Source: Streptomyces flaveolus
GTDB taxonomy: Bacteria > Actinomycetota > Actinomycetes > Streptomycetales > Streptomycetaceae
Length of the DNA: 64,000 nucleotides
Assembly: GCF_014648815.1 (NCBI RefSeq)
Contig: NZ_BMRV01000011.1
Location: 62,001 to 126,000 of the forward strand
Direction: 5' to 3'
The position numbers were made by a program, and so were the translations under genes. The notes beneath the pieces were generated by a model, which saw only the letters and a program-made list of their open reading frames with translations, had not been told where the DNA came from and made no database searches. This document shows, one piece after another, positions 17,051-27,900 of this stretch (position 1 is the first letter of the stretch; every line of letters begins with the position of its first letter).

Positions 17051-17776
17051 TCAAGCCATGTGGCCGGTCGGACCGGACAGCGCCGCCTCGGCCCGGTGCA
17101 CCACCACGGGCTCGTCCCCGGCGGCGGCCGGTCGTGCCACCGCCGCCAGGAGGCCGGGAACCGGCCTGAGGTCGCTCACCCACCAGTCGCCCGCGCGCCG
17201 GCCCGTGCCGTGCGCGAGGCGCGCCGTCCGTTCCCACGGCCGCACGCCGAGCTCGGTGAGGTCGCCCACGACCCCGGTGCCCGCCGCCTTGAGCACGGCT
17301 TCCTTCCGGGTCCAGCAGCGCAGGTAGGCGAGCGAGCGGCGCGGGCCCGGGGGCTCGTCGAACACAAAGGCCCGTTCGGTGCCGCCCAGGGTCGTCGGTG
17401 CGAGGACGTCCACGGGCATCGGTCGCACCCGCTCGATGTCGAGGCCCACCGGATGACGTGGGGACAGGAGCAGGGCCGAATAGCCCTCGCTGTGCGAGAG
17501 GCTGAGGTGCGCCGTGCCGTCCGCGAACTCGGCCACCGGCGGGCCGTGCCCGGCATCACCGCAGCCGGGGCAGGGCTCCCGGGCCAGCCGTACGTCCTGG
17601 GCGGGCACCCCGGCGGCAGCGCCCACGATCCGCTTCGCCAAGGCCCGCGCCCAGATGAACCGGGCGCTGTGCGCCGGAAAGCGGTAGGCGGCGGCACGTG
17701 CGCTTTCCGACGTGTCGAGCAGCTCGGCGAAGCCCTCGGGTACCGGCGTGCCGGGCCGCCACCACCACAGTTCCAC
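17051..17776 (-). CDS. Sfp-type 4'-phosphopantetheinyl transferase
   Basis: Transfers the phosphopantetheine arm of CoA to a serine of carrier proteins. The 241-residue protein has the Sfp layout: an N-terminal half with RFIWARALAKRIVG, then LSLSHSEGYSALLLS, the metal-binding GLDIERVR and the WTRKEAVLKAAG helix (W-x-x-K-E-A-x-x-K). Start GTG 17776. It is the natural activator for the tandem ACPs, PCP and PKS ACP encoded at 20-47 kb. It is co-transcribed behind the nitrobindin-like gene (14-base gap). The leftward promoter of that pair lies in the region carrying three copies of the cluster dyad. Confidence 0.9.
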   Translation of the reverse strand: MELWWWRPGTPVPEGFAELLDTSESARAAAYRFPAHSARFIWARALAKRIVGAAAGVPAQDVRLAREPCPGCGDAGHGPPVAEFADGTAHLSLSHSEGYSALLLSPRHPVGLDIERVRPMPVDVLAPTTLGGTERAFVFDEPPGPRRSLAYLRCWTRKEAVLKAAGTGVVGDLTELGVRPWERTARLAHGTGRRAGDWWVSDLRPVPGLLAAVARPAAAGDEPVVVHRAEAALSGPTGHMA

Positions 17777-17790
17777 CTCGTTCGGCCCGG

Positions 17791-18327
17791 TCAGACGGGC
17801 CGGCGCCGCAGACGGGCCGACAGGTGCTGCTGGAGGGGCTGCCCGACCGCCTCCAACTCCTGCACGACCGTCAGCTCGTCCCCGTGCAGGGTGAGCCGGC
17901 GCCGGGAGGCCGTGACCTCTTTCGCCAGCGGAGTGACGGCCATGTCCCGCGACGCCATCTCGATCTCATCGCCCGAGATCCGGCCGACGTAGGTGGTCAC
18001 GATCCCGAGGGGATGGGCGACCACCGCCTCGAGGTAGCCGTCGGCGCCGACCCGCCACCAGCCGGTCTCGCGCCCCGAAGGCCGCTGCGGCCGGCCCTCG
18101 GCGTCGGTCAGCCAGGCACGCGCCTCGTACCGCAGAAAGGGCCGGCCGTCGTGGCTGAAGGTGATCTCCTGCTCGTAGGAGAAGCCGGCGGCCAGGGTGC
18201 CGTATCCACCGCTGCCGGACCCGCGCCAGCTGCCCAGCAGGGCGAGGGCGGGCGTGATCCACGGATGCGGTTCCGGGCCCACGCCCGCGACCTGGCTGTC
18301 AGGGAAAGGGGTCTGCGCGCTGTCCAA
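17791..18327 (-). CDS. Nitrobindin/FABP-like (THAP4-type) beta-barrel protein
   Basis: A 178-residue lipocalin-like barrel. The N-terminal signature GSWRGSGSGGYGT matches the nitrobindin GxWxGxGxGxYxT motif near residue 33, followed by YEQEITFSHDGRPFL and YEARAWL strands. In actinobacteria such proteins bind heme and react with NO/peroxynitrite, and the fold is related to fatty-acid-binding proteins. The proximal His of heme nitrobindins is not obvious to me at the C-terminus. Heme binding is therefore unproven and a lipid-binding role is possible. Start TTG 18327 (GGAG upstream). First gene of the leftward unit with the PPTase. Confidence 0.75.
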   Translation of the reverse strand: MDSAQTPFPDSQVAGVGPEPHPWITPALALLGSWRGSGSGGYGTLAAGFSYEQEITFSHDGRPFLRYEARAWLTDAEGRPQRPSGRETGWWRVGADGYLEAVVAHPLGIVTTYVGRISGDEIEMASRDMAVTPLAKEVTASRRRLTLHGDELTVVQELEAVGQPLQQHLSARLRRRPV

Positions 18328-18447
18328 CTCTGCTCACTCCGCTGTGTCGGCCCGTACCGGCAGTACTGGAATCGGCTGTGCCCGGAATCAGTGGTACCGG
18401 ACGCAGAGTAGCGGGGAGCGTGCCGATTTTCTGCAATGGGAACCCCT

Positions 18448-18542
18448 TTTCTCGGCACATGAGAAACGAAAAGGCTTCGCGGTGGCCGGCGCATTTTCTC
18501 GACCTCCGAGAAAGCGGACCGGCTTTCTCGGCGGGTGAGAAT
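18448..18542. promoter_or_regulatory. Three copies of the cluster dyad (region 1) and divergent promoter
   Basis: Copies: TTTCTCGGCACATGAGAAA (18448-18466), TTTCTCGACCTCCGAGAAA (18495-18513) and TTTCTCGGCGGGTGAGAAT (18524-18542). The first two are perfect 6+6 dyads, the third has one end mismatch. They lie between the nitrobindin gene (left) and the FAD oxygenase (right). A possible rightward promoter is TTGACG (18572-18577) with TACGCT (18597-18602), placing the dyads upstream of -35. The 326-base region holds no gene. Binding protein unknown. Confidence 0.8.
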
Positions 18543-18653
18543 GCGCAGATGGTGGGCGGGTCAATAAATGATTGACGGACGGTCGGGGCGTGTTGTTACG
18601 CTGCTGGCGCCGGATCTCATCCGGAGGTATTTGTCGGCGAACGGGGGACTTTC

Positions 18654-20021
18654 GTGTACGACGCCATTGTTGTAGGCGCGCGAATATCCGGCGCATCCAC
18701 GGCCATGCTGCTGGCGCGGCTCGGCCACCGGGTGCTGCTGGTCGACCGGGCGCGTTTTCCCAGCCCGACGTCGTCGTCCACGAATCTCATCCACCCGCCG
18801 GGCGTCCAGCGGCTCGAGCAATGGGGTGTCCTGGACCGGCTGGGCGACCCCACCGTTCCGCGGATCAGCCGCTACCGCCTGGAAAGCGGGCCGGTCCGGC
18901 TGGAGGCCCGGCTGCCCGCCGTCGAGGACGTCGACTACGCGCTGTCGCCGTCCCGCGTCAAGCTGGACGAGGCCCTGGTGCGCTGCGCGGCCGACGCCGG
19001 CGTCGAAGTGCGCGAGGAGACGTCCGTCCAGGATTTGCTGCGCGACGCCGACGGCACCGTCGTCGGTGTCGCGGGCACGGGCAAGGGCTCGGGCCGCTTC
19101 CGGGAGAAGGCAGCCGTCGTCATCGGTGCCGACGGCAAGAACTCCAAGGTGGCCCGGCTGGCCGGCGCCGAGCAGTACCGCGCCGAACCGGTGCTGAGCA
19201 AGAGCCTCTGGACGTACTGGGAGGGGCCGGCCCAGCCCTCCCTGGTCCGCACCTACCGCAAGAACCGCCGCCACCCCTTCACCTGGCCGACCCACGACGG
19301 ACTGTCCATCGTCGGAGTGGCCTGGCCCACGGCGGACTTCCCCTCGCCGGGCAGCGACGAGGCGACCGACCGGACGGTCCTCGCCGCCCTGGCCGACGCC
19401 GACCCGGAGTTCGCGGAGGAGGTCCGGGCGGGCCGGCGGGCCGGTCGCTGGCTCACCGGCTCCGTCCCCAACTTCCTGCGCACGCCGCACGGCCCGGGCT
19501 GGGCCCTCGTCGGCGACGCCTCCGCGACCCGGGACCCCATCACCGCGTCCGGCATCACCCACGCCGTGCTCGGCGCCGAACTCCTCGCGGACGCCGTGCA
19601 CCGGGGTCTGTCCGGCAGCCAGGGCATGCACCCGGAGCTGGCGTCGTACGCACGCGCCCGGGACGAACTCGTCCGGGACCACTACGACTACACCCGGGAC
19701 TACGCGCGCATACTCGACCACACGCTGGACGAGCGGGCGCTCATCGAGGCCATGAGCCGCAGCCCCTGGCACGCGCGGGGCATGATCGGCCTGTTCGCCA
19801 CGGTCGTTCCGCCGACCGAGTTCTACTCCCGTCGTACCTTCCGCGAGCTGTTCGACTTCCTCGACGAAGAGGGCGGACTGCCGCGGAACATCCGCGTGTT
19901 GCGCTGGCTGCTGCACGCCGTTCCCGGCCGGCCGGAGGCCACGGCCCGGCTCGCCGACCGGATGCTGGCCGCGCGGCTCGGCCTGATGGGCGAGCTCCTT
20001 CTGCGCAGCACGGCCGCCTGA
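18654..20021 (+). CDS. FAD-dependent monooxygenase/oxidoreductase
   Basis: A 455-residue flavoprotein of the geranylgeranyl-reductase/PHBH-like monooxygenase superfamily. FAD-binding features: AIVVGARISGASTAMLLARLG at the N-terminus (GxxxxG variant, with Arg in the loop) and the second FAD motif GWALVGDASATRDPITASG near residue 285. The length and lack of a C-terminal halogenase WxWxIP signature argue for an oxygenase or reductase rather than a halogenase. Start GTG 18654 with GGGGGA upstream. First gene of the rightward biosynthetic operon, directly downstream of the triple dyad. It likely oxidises the acyl product; the site is unknown. Confidence 0.82.
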   Translation: MYDAIVVGARISGASTAMLLARLGHRVLLVDRARFPSPTSSSTNLIHPPGVQRLEQWGVLDRLGDPTVPRISRYRLESGPVRLEARLPAVEDVDYALSPSRVKLDEALVRCAADAGVEVREETSVQDLLRDADGTVVGVAGTGKGSGRFREKAAVVIGADGKNSKVARLAGAEQYRAEPVLSKSLWTYWEGPAQPSLVRTYRKNRRHPFTWPTHDGLSIVGVAWPTADFPSPGSDEATDRTVLAALADADPEFAEEVRAGRRAGRWLTGSVPNFLRTPHGPGWALVGDASATRDPITASGITHAVLGAELLADAVHRGLSGSQGMHPELASYARARDELVRDHYDYTRDYARILDHTLDERALIEAMSRSPWHARGMIGLFATVVPPTEFYSRRTFRELFDFLDEEGGLPRNIRVLRWLLHAVPGRPEATARLADRMLAARLGLMGELLLRSTAA

Positions 20022-20135
20022 GCCGCGCGCCCCGTACGGCCCGGCCTTTCCCCACCCCACGACACGCACGCGCGTCGACGCCGTAGTGCGGCGCTCGGGG
20101 CAGCCCGTGACACCTCGTTCTGGAGGATTCCCACC

Positions 20136-21932
20136 ATGACCGGTACGCAGCAGATTGCCGGCCCCGTTCTTCTCTTCCCCGGCCAAGGCGGCTTCGACGG
20201 TGCCGCGCTCAGCCGCGCGGCCGACGGCTACCCGCAGGTGCGGGCCGTCTTCGAACGGATCGACACCGTCAGCCGGCAGATCCACGGCCGGGACCTGTCC
20301 ACCACCCTGTTCCGTGACACCCCGGTGGAACTGAGCGAGCTGCTGGGGGACGAGCCCTGGCTGTCCCAGCTCGCCATCTACGGGGCCGGCCTGGCGGCCC
20401 ACCGCGTGCTGACCGAGCACGGCGTACGGCCGTCCGTCCTCGTCGGCCACAGCCTCGGCGAGATCACGGCGCTGGTGGCCGCGGGCGGGTACTCCGTCGA
20501 GGACGGCGCCCGGATCGTGCTGCGCCGCACCGCCGCCATCGCCGGGCGGGACGGAGGCACCGGAGCGATGCTCGCGCTCGCCGCCTCACCGGGCCGTACC
20601 CGGCACCTGATCGGACTCGTGGAGAACGACCGTGTCGCCGTCGCCACCGAGAACCACGACACCCAGACCGTGCTGAGCGGTCCCCGCGAGGCCATCGACC
20701 AGATCAAGGTCATCGCCGAGCAGCTCGGGATCGGCTGCGCCGAACTGGACGCCGCGTTCGCGTTCCACAACCCGTCGCTCGCCTCCGCGGCACCGGACTT
20801 CGCCGCCGCCGTACGGGACCTGCCGCGCGGCCCGCTGGACGTGCCCGTGTACTCGCCGGTGCTGCAGCGCTTCTACGACCAGGACGAGAGCCTCGGCGAC
20901 CGGCTCGCCGACCACTTCACGCTGCCGGTGCGGTTCTCCTCGGCCATCACCCTCCTCCACGAGCGCGGCGCGCGCACGTTCGTCGAGGCGGGCGGACGCG
21001 CCACCCTCACCTCGCTGGTGCCCAAGGTCCTGCACAGCCCGGACGACCTCACCGCCCTGTCCACGCTGTCCGTGGGCCGGGGCAACACCCTGCGGCTGCC
21101 CGACACCCTGGCCGAGCTCCGGCGGGCGGGCCTGGCGGCCGACGACGGACTGGAGTCCCTGCGCCAGTACCTCGCCCCCGAGCTGAGCGCCGCCGAGTTC
21201 TCCACCTTCTGGACCACGACCGGCCACGAGATAACCACCCTGGTCAACCAGCGCCTGTCGGACTTCCGTGCCACGCCGCGGGACGACGCGGCCGCTGCGG
21301 CCGAGCGGCCGGATGCCGGTGCGGAGCCGGCGGTGGCCGGTGTGCCGGAGCGGGACGAGGTGTTCGCGACGGTGCGGGGGCTGTACGCGCAGGCGTTGGA
21401 ATACCCGGAGGAGGTGTTCACGCCGGGTGTGCTGCTGGAGGCGGAGCTGGGGGTGGACTCGGTGAAGCAGGTGGAGTTGCTGTCGCGGGCGTCGGAGCAT
21501 TACGGGCTGCCGGCGCGGGGTGCGGACTTCCGGCTGGCGGACTACGAGACCCTCGACAGGATCGCCGACCTCATCCACCACGAGCTCGGCGCCCTGCGCG
21601 GCATCGTCGCGGCCGAGCGGCCGGATGCCGGTGCGGAGCCGGCGGCGGCCGGTGTGCCGGAGCGGGACGAGGTGTTCGCGACGGTGCGGGGGCTGTACGC
21701 GCAGGCGTTGGAGTACCCGGAGGAGGTGTTCACGCCGGGTGTGCTGCTGGAGGCGGAGCTGGGGGTGGACTCGGTGAAGCAGGTGGAGCTGTTGTCGCGG
21801 GCGTCGGAGCATTACGGGCTGCCGGCGCGGGGTGCGGACTTCCGGCTGGCGGACTACGAGACCCTCGACAGGATCGCCGACCTCATCCACCACGAACTGA
21901 GCGGCCATCGGCTCCAGGGCGCTTCGGCGTGA
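20136..21932 (+). CDS. Stand-alone acyltransferase fused to two acyl carrier domains (AT-ACP-ACP)
   Basis: 598 residues. An AT domain (about 1-330) has PVLLFPGQGG, the nucleophile elbow VGHSLGEITA with Ser106, and an FAFHNPSL catalytic-His segment. It is followed by two ACPs (about 402-490 and 506-595) whose LGVDSVKQVELL motifs carry phosphopantetheine serines 442 and 546. That motif is characteristic of PUFA-synthase (PfaA-type) ACPs. Expected role: load malonyl units and hold the growing chain for the next two proteins, and perhaps supply malonyl in trans to the AT-less PKS at 43.8 kb. The two ACPs are encoded by near-identical 287-bp repeats. Start ATG 20136 with GGAGG; stop overlaps the following reading frame. 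Confidence 0.9.
   Translation: MTGTQQIAGPVLLFPGQGGFDGAALSRAADGYPQVRAVFERIDTVSRQIHGRDLSTTLFRDTPVELSELLGDEPWLSQLAIYGAGLAAHRVLTEHGVRPSVLVGHSLGEITALVAAGGYSVEDGARIVLRRTAAIAGRDGGTGAMLALAASPGRTRHLIGLVENDRVAVATENHDTQTVLSGPREAIDQIKVIAEQLGIGCAELDAAFAFHNPSLASAAPDFAAAVRDLPRGPLDVPVYSPVLQRFYDQDESLGDRLADHFTLPVRFSSAITLLHERGARTFVEAGGRATLTSLVPKVLHSPDDLTALSTLSVGRGNTLRLPDTLAELRRAGLAADDGLESLRQYLAPELSAAEFSTFWTTTGHEITTLVNQRLSDFRATPRDDAAAAAERPDAGAEPAVAGVPERDEVFATVRGLYAQALEYPEEVFTPGVLLEAELGVDSVKQVELLSRASEHYGLPARGADFRLADYETLDRIADLIHHELGALRGIVAAERPDAGAEPAAAGVPERDEVFATVRGLYAQALEYPEEVFTPGVLLEAELGVDSVKQVELLSRASEHYGLPARGADFRLADYETLDRIADLIHHELSGHRLQGASA
21297..21583 (+). repeat. ACP-encoding direct repeat, copy 1
   Basis: Copy 1 of a 287-bp direct repeat (copy 2 at 21609-21895, offset 312 bp). 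I count about four mismatches between the copies, three of them silent or near-silent. Codon choice inside the repeat (many GGG, GTG, TTG) differs from the flanking gene, which suggests recent duplication or gene conversion. Confidence 0.9.
21609..21895 (+). repeat. ACP-encoding direct repeat, copy 2
   Basis: Second copy of the 287-bp ACP repeat, separated from copy 1 by 25 bp. Both encode complete carrier domains with the modifiable serine. Confidence 0.9.
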
Positions 21933-21958
21933 GCGGGCGGACCGGAGGAGCCACGTCC

Positions 21959-24900
21959 ATGCAGGACCTGACCGGCAAGATCGCACTGGTCACGGGCGGC
22001 GCCCGTAATGTGGGCAAGGCCATCGCGGCCACCCTCGCCGACCACGGGGCCCATGTCCTCGTCAACTACTTCCACTCGCACGAGCAGGCCAAGGAGACCC
22101 AGCGCGAACTGCGCGCCCGCGGTGCTGAGGTGGACCTGCTCCGCGCCTCCGTGGCCCGCCCCGAGCAGGTCGAGCGGATGTTCGCGGAGATCGAGCAGCG
22201 GTACGGCCGGCTCGACATCCTCGTCAACAACGCGGCCGACGGGGCGCTCGTCCCCGGCCCCGAGGTCACCGACGCCCATCTCGACAAGGCCCTCGACACC
22301 AACCTCAAGGGCGGCCTGCGGTGTGCCCGGGCGGCCCTCCCGCTGATGCGGCGGGCAGGCGGCGGTTCCATCGTGAACATCTCCGCCCTGGGCTGTTCCC
22401 AGCTCGTGATGGCGAACTACCTGGCCTGCGCACCCGCGAAGGCCGCGGTCGAGGCCGCCGCACGCTATCTGGCCGTCGAGTTCGCGGCGTTCGGCATCCG
22501 GGTGAACACCGCATCGGCGGCGATGCTCCTCAGCGAGGTCGCCGACGCCTTCCCCGACGCCGGGGCGATGCAGCACGCCGTCGCGGCGAGCACTCCGCTG
22601 GGGCGTCTGGGCACGCCCGAGGAGTTCGCCGAGGTCGTCGCCTTCCTCGCCTCGGACCGCTCCCGCTGGATCACCGGTCAGGTCGTCCTGGCCGACGGGG
22701 GCCTGTCCCTGGGGGCACCGCTGCTCTCGCCGCCCACGAGCGCGCCGGCCGCTCTCGCACCCGAGGCGGCCACCACCGCCCCGGATCCGGCGGCTACGGC
22801 CACGGAAACGGCGGCCGCTACGGCGGTCGGGGCGGCGGTACCCGCGCCGGCCCAGGCCACGACCGAGCCGGAGCCCACACCGACCCCGGCCACGCCTGCC
22901 GCGGCGGCTCCTGCGGCGGTCGCGTCTGCTGCGGCGGCTCCCGCCCCGGCGGCTCCCGCCCCGGCGGCTCCTGCCGCGGTCGCGTCTGCCCCGGCCGCGT
23001 CTGCCGGGGCGGAAACCGGCGTGCCGGTGCGGGCCGGGGCCGGCATCGCCTCCGGCGCGCCCCTGCCCGCCTCGCCGGAGGCGCACGCGGAGGTTCCCGA
23101 GGACGACGAGATAGCCGTCGTCGGTATGGGGCTCGTCGTCAGCGGAGCCGACAGTCCCGAGGCGTTCTGGCACCTGCGCACCACCGGCCGTGAGCTGTTC
23201 ATCGAGGTGCCCGAGGACCGCTGGGACCGGGCCCAGTTCTCCTCGCCGGACCGGTCGGCCGAGGACAAGTCCTACCAGGACACCTGCGTGTTCATCACCG
23301 ACTTCGAGCCGGGCCGCGCCGTCCTCGACGGCCTGTCGCCGTCACCGGACGAGACCGAACTGACCACCCTGTGGCTGCGCCACTCGCTGGTCCAGGCCCT
23401 GGACGGGGTGCGCGTAGGTGACACCGACCGCTTCTCCTTCCACGTGGGCTACACCGCCGACGGCAGCCAGCACCTGGAGGAAGCCGGTGTCCTGAACGCG
23501 GCCAGGCACCTCACCGCGGACATCGCCGCCGGCCTGGACCTCACCGAGGAGGCCCGTGCCCGCCTCGTGGGCCGCGTCGACCAGGTCCTGTCCGGCCGCT
23601 ACCACCGGGGTGCCACCGACGCCCCGCGGTTCCTGCCCCACCAGGTGGGCCACACCGCGATGGCGGGCATCCTGCCGGACGACACCCAGCTCCAGATGGT
23701 CGACACGGCCTGCTCCTCCTCGCTGTACGCCATCGACATCGGCATCAAGGGCCTGCTGATGGGCAAGCAGGACATCGCGGTGTGCGGCGGCGCCTTCGCG
23801 CTGGCCCCGCGCGGGACCGTGCTGTTCTCCAAGCTCAAGGGCCTGTCCCAGCGTGGCGCGGTGCACGCGCTGGACGCCGACGCGGACGGCGTGATCTTCG
23901 CCGACGGCGCCGGTGTCGTCGTACTGAAGCGCCTCAGCAGGGCCAGGGCCGACGGGGACCGGGTCCTCGGCGTGCTCAAGGCGTTCGGGTCCTCCTCGGA
24001 CGGCAAGGGAAAGGCGATCTACGCGCCCAGCTCCACCGGGCAGAACCTGGCCGTGGAGCGGGCGCTGGAGGCCGGCGGCCTCGACGGTGCCGACGTCGAC
24101 TGGGTCAACGCCCACGCCACCGGTACCCCGGCGGGCGACCTCGCGGAGTTCACCACGCTCCGGGAGCACTACGGCAACACCCGCTCCACCGCCGTCACCT
24201 CCAACAAGTCGCTGATCGGGCACACGGGTTGGGCCGCCGGTGTGGTCTCGCTCATCGAGTCCGTCCTCGCGCTGCAGGGGGAGACGGTCCCCGGCCAGTA
24301 CCGGTTCGCCACCGCCCCGAAGACGTTCGAACTGGACCGCACGCGGCTGGAGATATCCAGCAGCCCGCGGCCGTGGCCCGCCGTCCCCGGCCGGGCACGC
24401 ACGGCGGCGATCTCCGGCTTCGGGTTCGGCGGCACCAACGCGCACTTGATCCTGAGCGAGGAGACGCCGGACCGCGGCGCCGAGGGGACGGAGCGCACGG
24501 CCGAAGGGGCACGGGGCCGTACGGCCGCCGCGGCCCGGTCCGACGCCGACCGCATCGCGGTGGTGGGCTGGTCGGTCAAGCTGCCGGGGGTCGAGGACCG
24601 CGACCAGGTCCTGCAGTGGCTCTCCGGTGACCGGGACGTCGAGCGGAGCTTCGGGGAACAGTACCCGGCGCCGCCGTTCCAGCAGGTGCGGATGCCCCCC
24701 GCCACGGTGCGGACCATCGACCGCTGCCAGTTGATGATCCTGGCCTGCGCCCACGACCTGCGCGACCAGCTGGGCGACTTCTGGCAGCGGCACACCGAGC
24801 GCACCGGTGTCGTGGTCGGCCACATGGGCCCCACCCGCGCCGCCATGCTCTACGCCAACCGCTGCTACCTCGACGACATCGAGCACGCCCTGCGCCAGGA

Positions 24901-27900
24901 CCCCGAACTCGCCGGCACCGCGCAGCTCACGCCGCTGCTGGAGCGGATGCGCGACCGCGTCCGCTCACTGGTTCCGCCGTCGAACGAGGACTCCTTCCCG
25001 GGGATGATGCCCAACATCATCTCGGCCCGCGTGGCGAACTACTTCGACCTCAAGGGCCCCAACATCACCGTGGACGCGGGACTCGCCTCGACCGTGGCGG
25101 CGTTCGCGACGGCCGTCCGGTATCTGCGCAGCGGTGAACTCGACTTCGTGCTCGCGGGCGGGATCAACGGCAACAGCCTGCCCGAACTCGGCGGCCTGCT
25201 CGGCGACGTGTTCGAGGAGCCGGTGCAACCGGCCGAGGGGGCCTTCCTGTTCGGTCTGACCACCGAGAGCGCCGCCAGGGAGGCCGGGCTGCGCATCCTC
25301 GGCATCGTCGACGAGGCCGACGTGCGCGACGCCGTCACCGGCGGGACCGCACCGGACGTCCTCGACTGCGGCTCACGCGGCGGCTACGGCCACTATCTCG
25401 GCGCTGCCGGCGGGGCGCAGATCCTGCGCGCCCTCCAGCGGACCGGCGCCACCACCCGTGTCCACTGCCGGGAGAACCGCCAGGACCGGGCCACCCACCT
25501 CGTCGTCTCCGCGGGAGAGCCGGCACCGGACCCGCAGGACTCCGGAATCCGGCCGGCCGAGGCGGCCGTGACCGCGGTGGCGGGGCCCACCGCCGACCTG
25601 GTCGAGCGCTACGCCGTCACGCTGGCCCCGGCGCCCGCCGCGCCCGGCGGCCCGGTCCCCGCCGCGGTGCCCGACGGCGCGCTGATCCTCACCGACCGCC
25701 CCGGCCTGGCCGAGCGGCTCGCCCGGAGCGCCGCGGACTGCACCGTGCTCAGCACCACGCCCGTCACGGGCGAGCGGCCCGCGGTACGGCAGGTGACCGG
25801 CACCCCCGAGGGCGTGCGCGGGGCCCTGGCCGCGCTGGGCCGCCCGGTGCGCCATGTCGTCCTGGTCACGGATCTGACCGCGTCCGCGCCGCCGCGCACG
25901 GCGCTCACCGCGGACCACCCCGGTCTGACCGCCCTGCACGACCTGGCCTTCCTCGTCGTGCAGCAGTGCTACGCCGACCTCGGCGAGGCGCCCGCCTCCG
26001 TGGTGTTCGCCCTGCTCGGTGCCGAGCCGCGGGGCGCCGTCCACCCGCTCGCCGGGCTCTTCACCGGTCTGCTGAAGTGCGTGCGCCTGGAACGTCCGGA
26101 CGCCGGCTGCTTCGCCCTGCTGACCGCCACCGGGGACCCGGAGGAGGCGGCGGAGCTGATCGCCGCCGAGCGTGCCTGCGAGCGGCCTTTCCCGGTCGTC
26201 CACCGCACCGGGGAAGAGCGCCGGGTGCCGACCCTCACCGCACGGCCGGCCACCGCCGCCGCGGACCGCCCCGACCCGCTGGACCGGGAGTCCGTGGTGG
26301 TCGCCCTGGGCGGGGCCCGCGGCATCACCGCCGAACTGCTCACGGCGGTCGCCGAGCGGTACGGCAGCCGTGTCTACGCGCTGGGCAGCAACCCGATCGA
26401 CAGCTATCCGGCCGCGACCTTCGAGGGCACGGACGAGGAGTTCACGGCCACCCGGGCCCGGCACATCCGTGAGCAGCTCGCGGTGGGCGGCCGCACGGTC
26501 GCCGAGATCAACAGGAGTTTCGACCGCATGGCCGACGCGCGTGCCGCCCGTCGGAACCTGGAGCGGATGGCCCGGCACAGCGGTGCGGGGCGGGTGACGT
26601 ACCTGCACTGCGACGCCCGGGACGAGGAGTCGGTCCGCCGCGCCCTCGACACCGTCCACGCCGCGCACGGCCGGATCGATCTGCTCGTCAACGCGCCCGG
26701 CCTGAACCGCTCCGCGCTCATCAAGGACAAGGACTTCGGCGAGTTCCGGCGCATCCGCGACCTCAAACTGGTCGCGCACCGCAACCTGCACCGCGCGCTC
26801 GCCGGCCGTCCGCCGCGCCTGTGGTGCGACTTCGGGTCCCTGCTGGGTTACTTCGGGCAGCGCGGCGAACCGGACTACGCGTCCGGCAACGACTACCTGG
26901 CCACGGCCGCCGCCTATGCCGCGCGGACGACCGGCAGCGAGGAGTTCGTCATCGGCTGGACCCTGTGGGACGAGGTCGGGATGGGCGCCGACGAGCTGAC
27001 CCGCGAGTACTTCAAGCGGGCGGGCTCCTACAGCCACATGCCGGTCGCCGAGGGCATCCGGCACTTCCTGGCCGAACTCGGCACCGCGGACCGCACGCCC
27101 TCGCTCGTGCACATGGGGGCGGCGGAACGGGCCACGGTGGAGTCGTTCTACCCCGGCTACCTCACCGAGCGGCCGGCGACCGCCACCACGCCGCCGGCCC
27201 CGGCCGCACCCGCCCGGACGGCCGTCTCCCGGACCGTCGCCGCAGAGCCGGGCGGATCCGCCCGCGGCCGGTTCTACCTGCGCCGTACGATCCCGGCGGA
27301 CGCCGGCGACCGTGACGGCACCGTGCGCTTCGAGTGCCCCTTCGACCTGGACACCGACGGCTACCTCACCGGGCACCTGGTGCGCGGAGCGGCGACGCTG
27401 CCCGGGACCTTCGTCACCGAGATCGCCGCAGAGGCCGCCCTCGCCCTCGTACCGGACGGCTGCGTGGTCGCCTTCGAGGACCTGCGCTTCCTGCACTTCC
27501 TCCAGGTCCGGGAGGGCGTCTCCCAGGCGCCCAAGCGGATCACGGCCCGGATCACCGAGCGGGTCGGCGACCTCACCACCGTGGAGGTCTCCGTCACCCA
27601 CGACGTGATCGCCCCGTCCGGGGTGCTGCTGGTGTCCGGGAAACCGCACTTCACCGTGCGGGTCCTGGTCGCCGACGCCTTCCCCACGGCCCCCAAGTGG
27701 CAGCGGTGGGACAGCGAGGGCGAGCAGCCCGTCGTGGACCCGTACCACGTGCCGTCGGCCCCGGTCCTGCTGAGCGGACCGTTCCGGGCCACCACCGACA
27801 CCCGGCGCCACCGGCTGGGCGCCCGCGCGGTGTTCCGGCCACAGCTGGATCCCGCGACCGGCCCCTGGCGGCAGTTCCTGATGCCCACCGTGCTGCTGGA

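Noticed and set aside
18654..20021. Flavin-dependent halogenase
   Set aside because: FAD-binding motifs are present, but the halogenase WxWxIP signature is not; oxygenase/reductase is the safer call.
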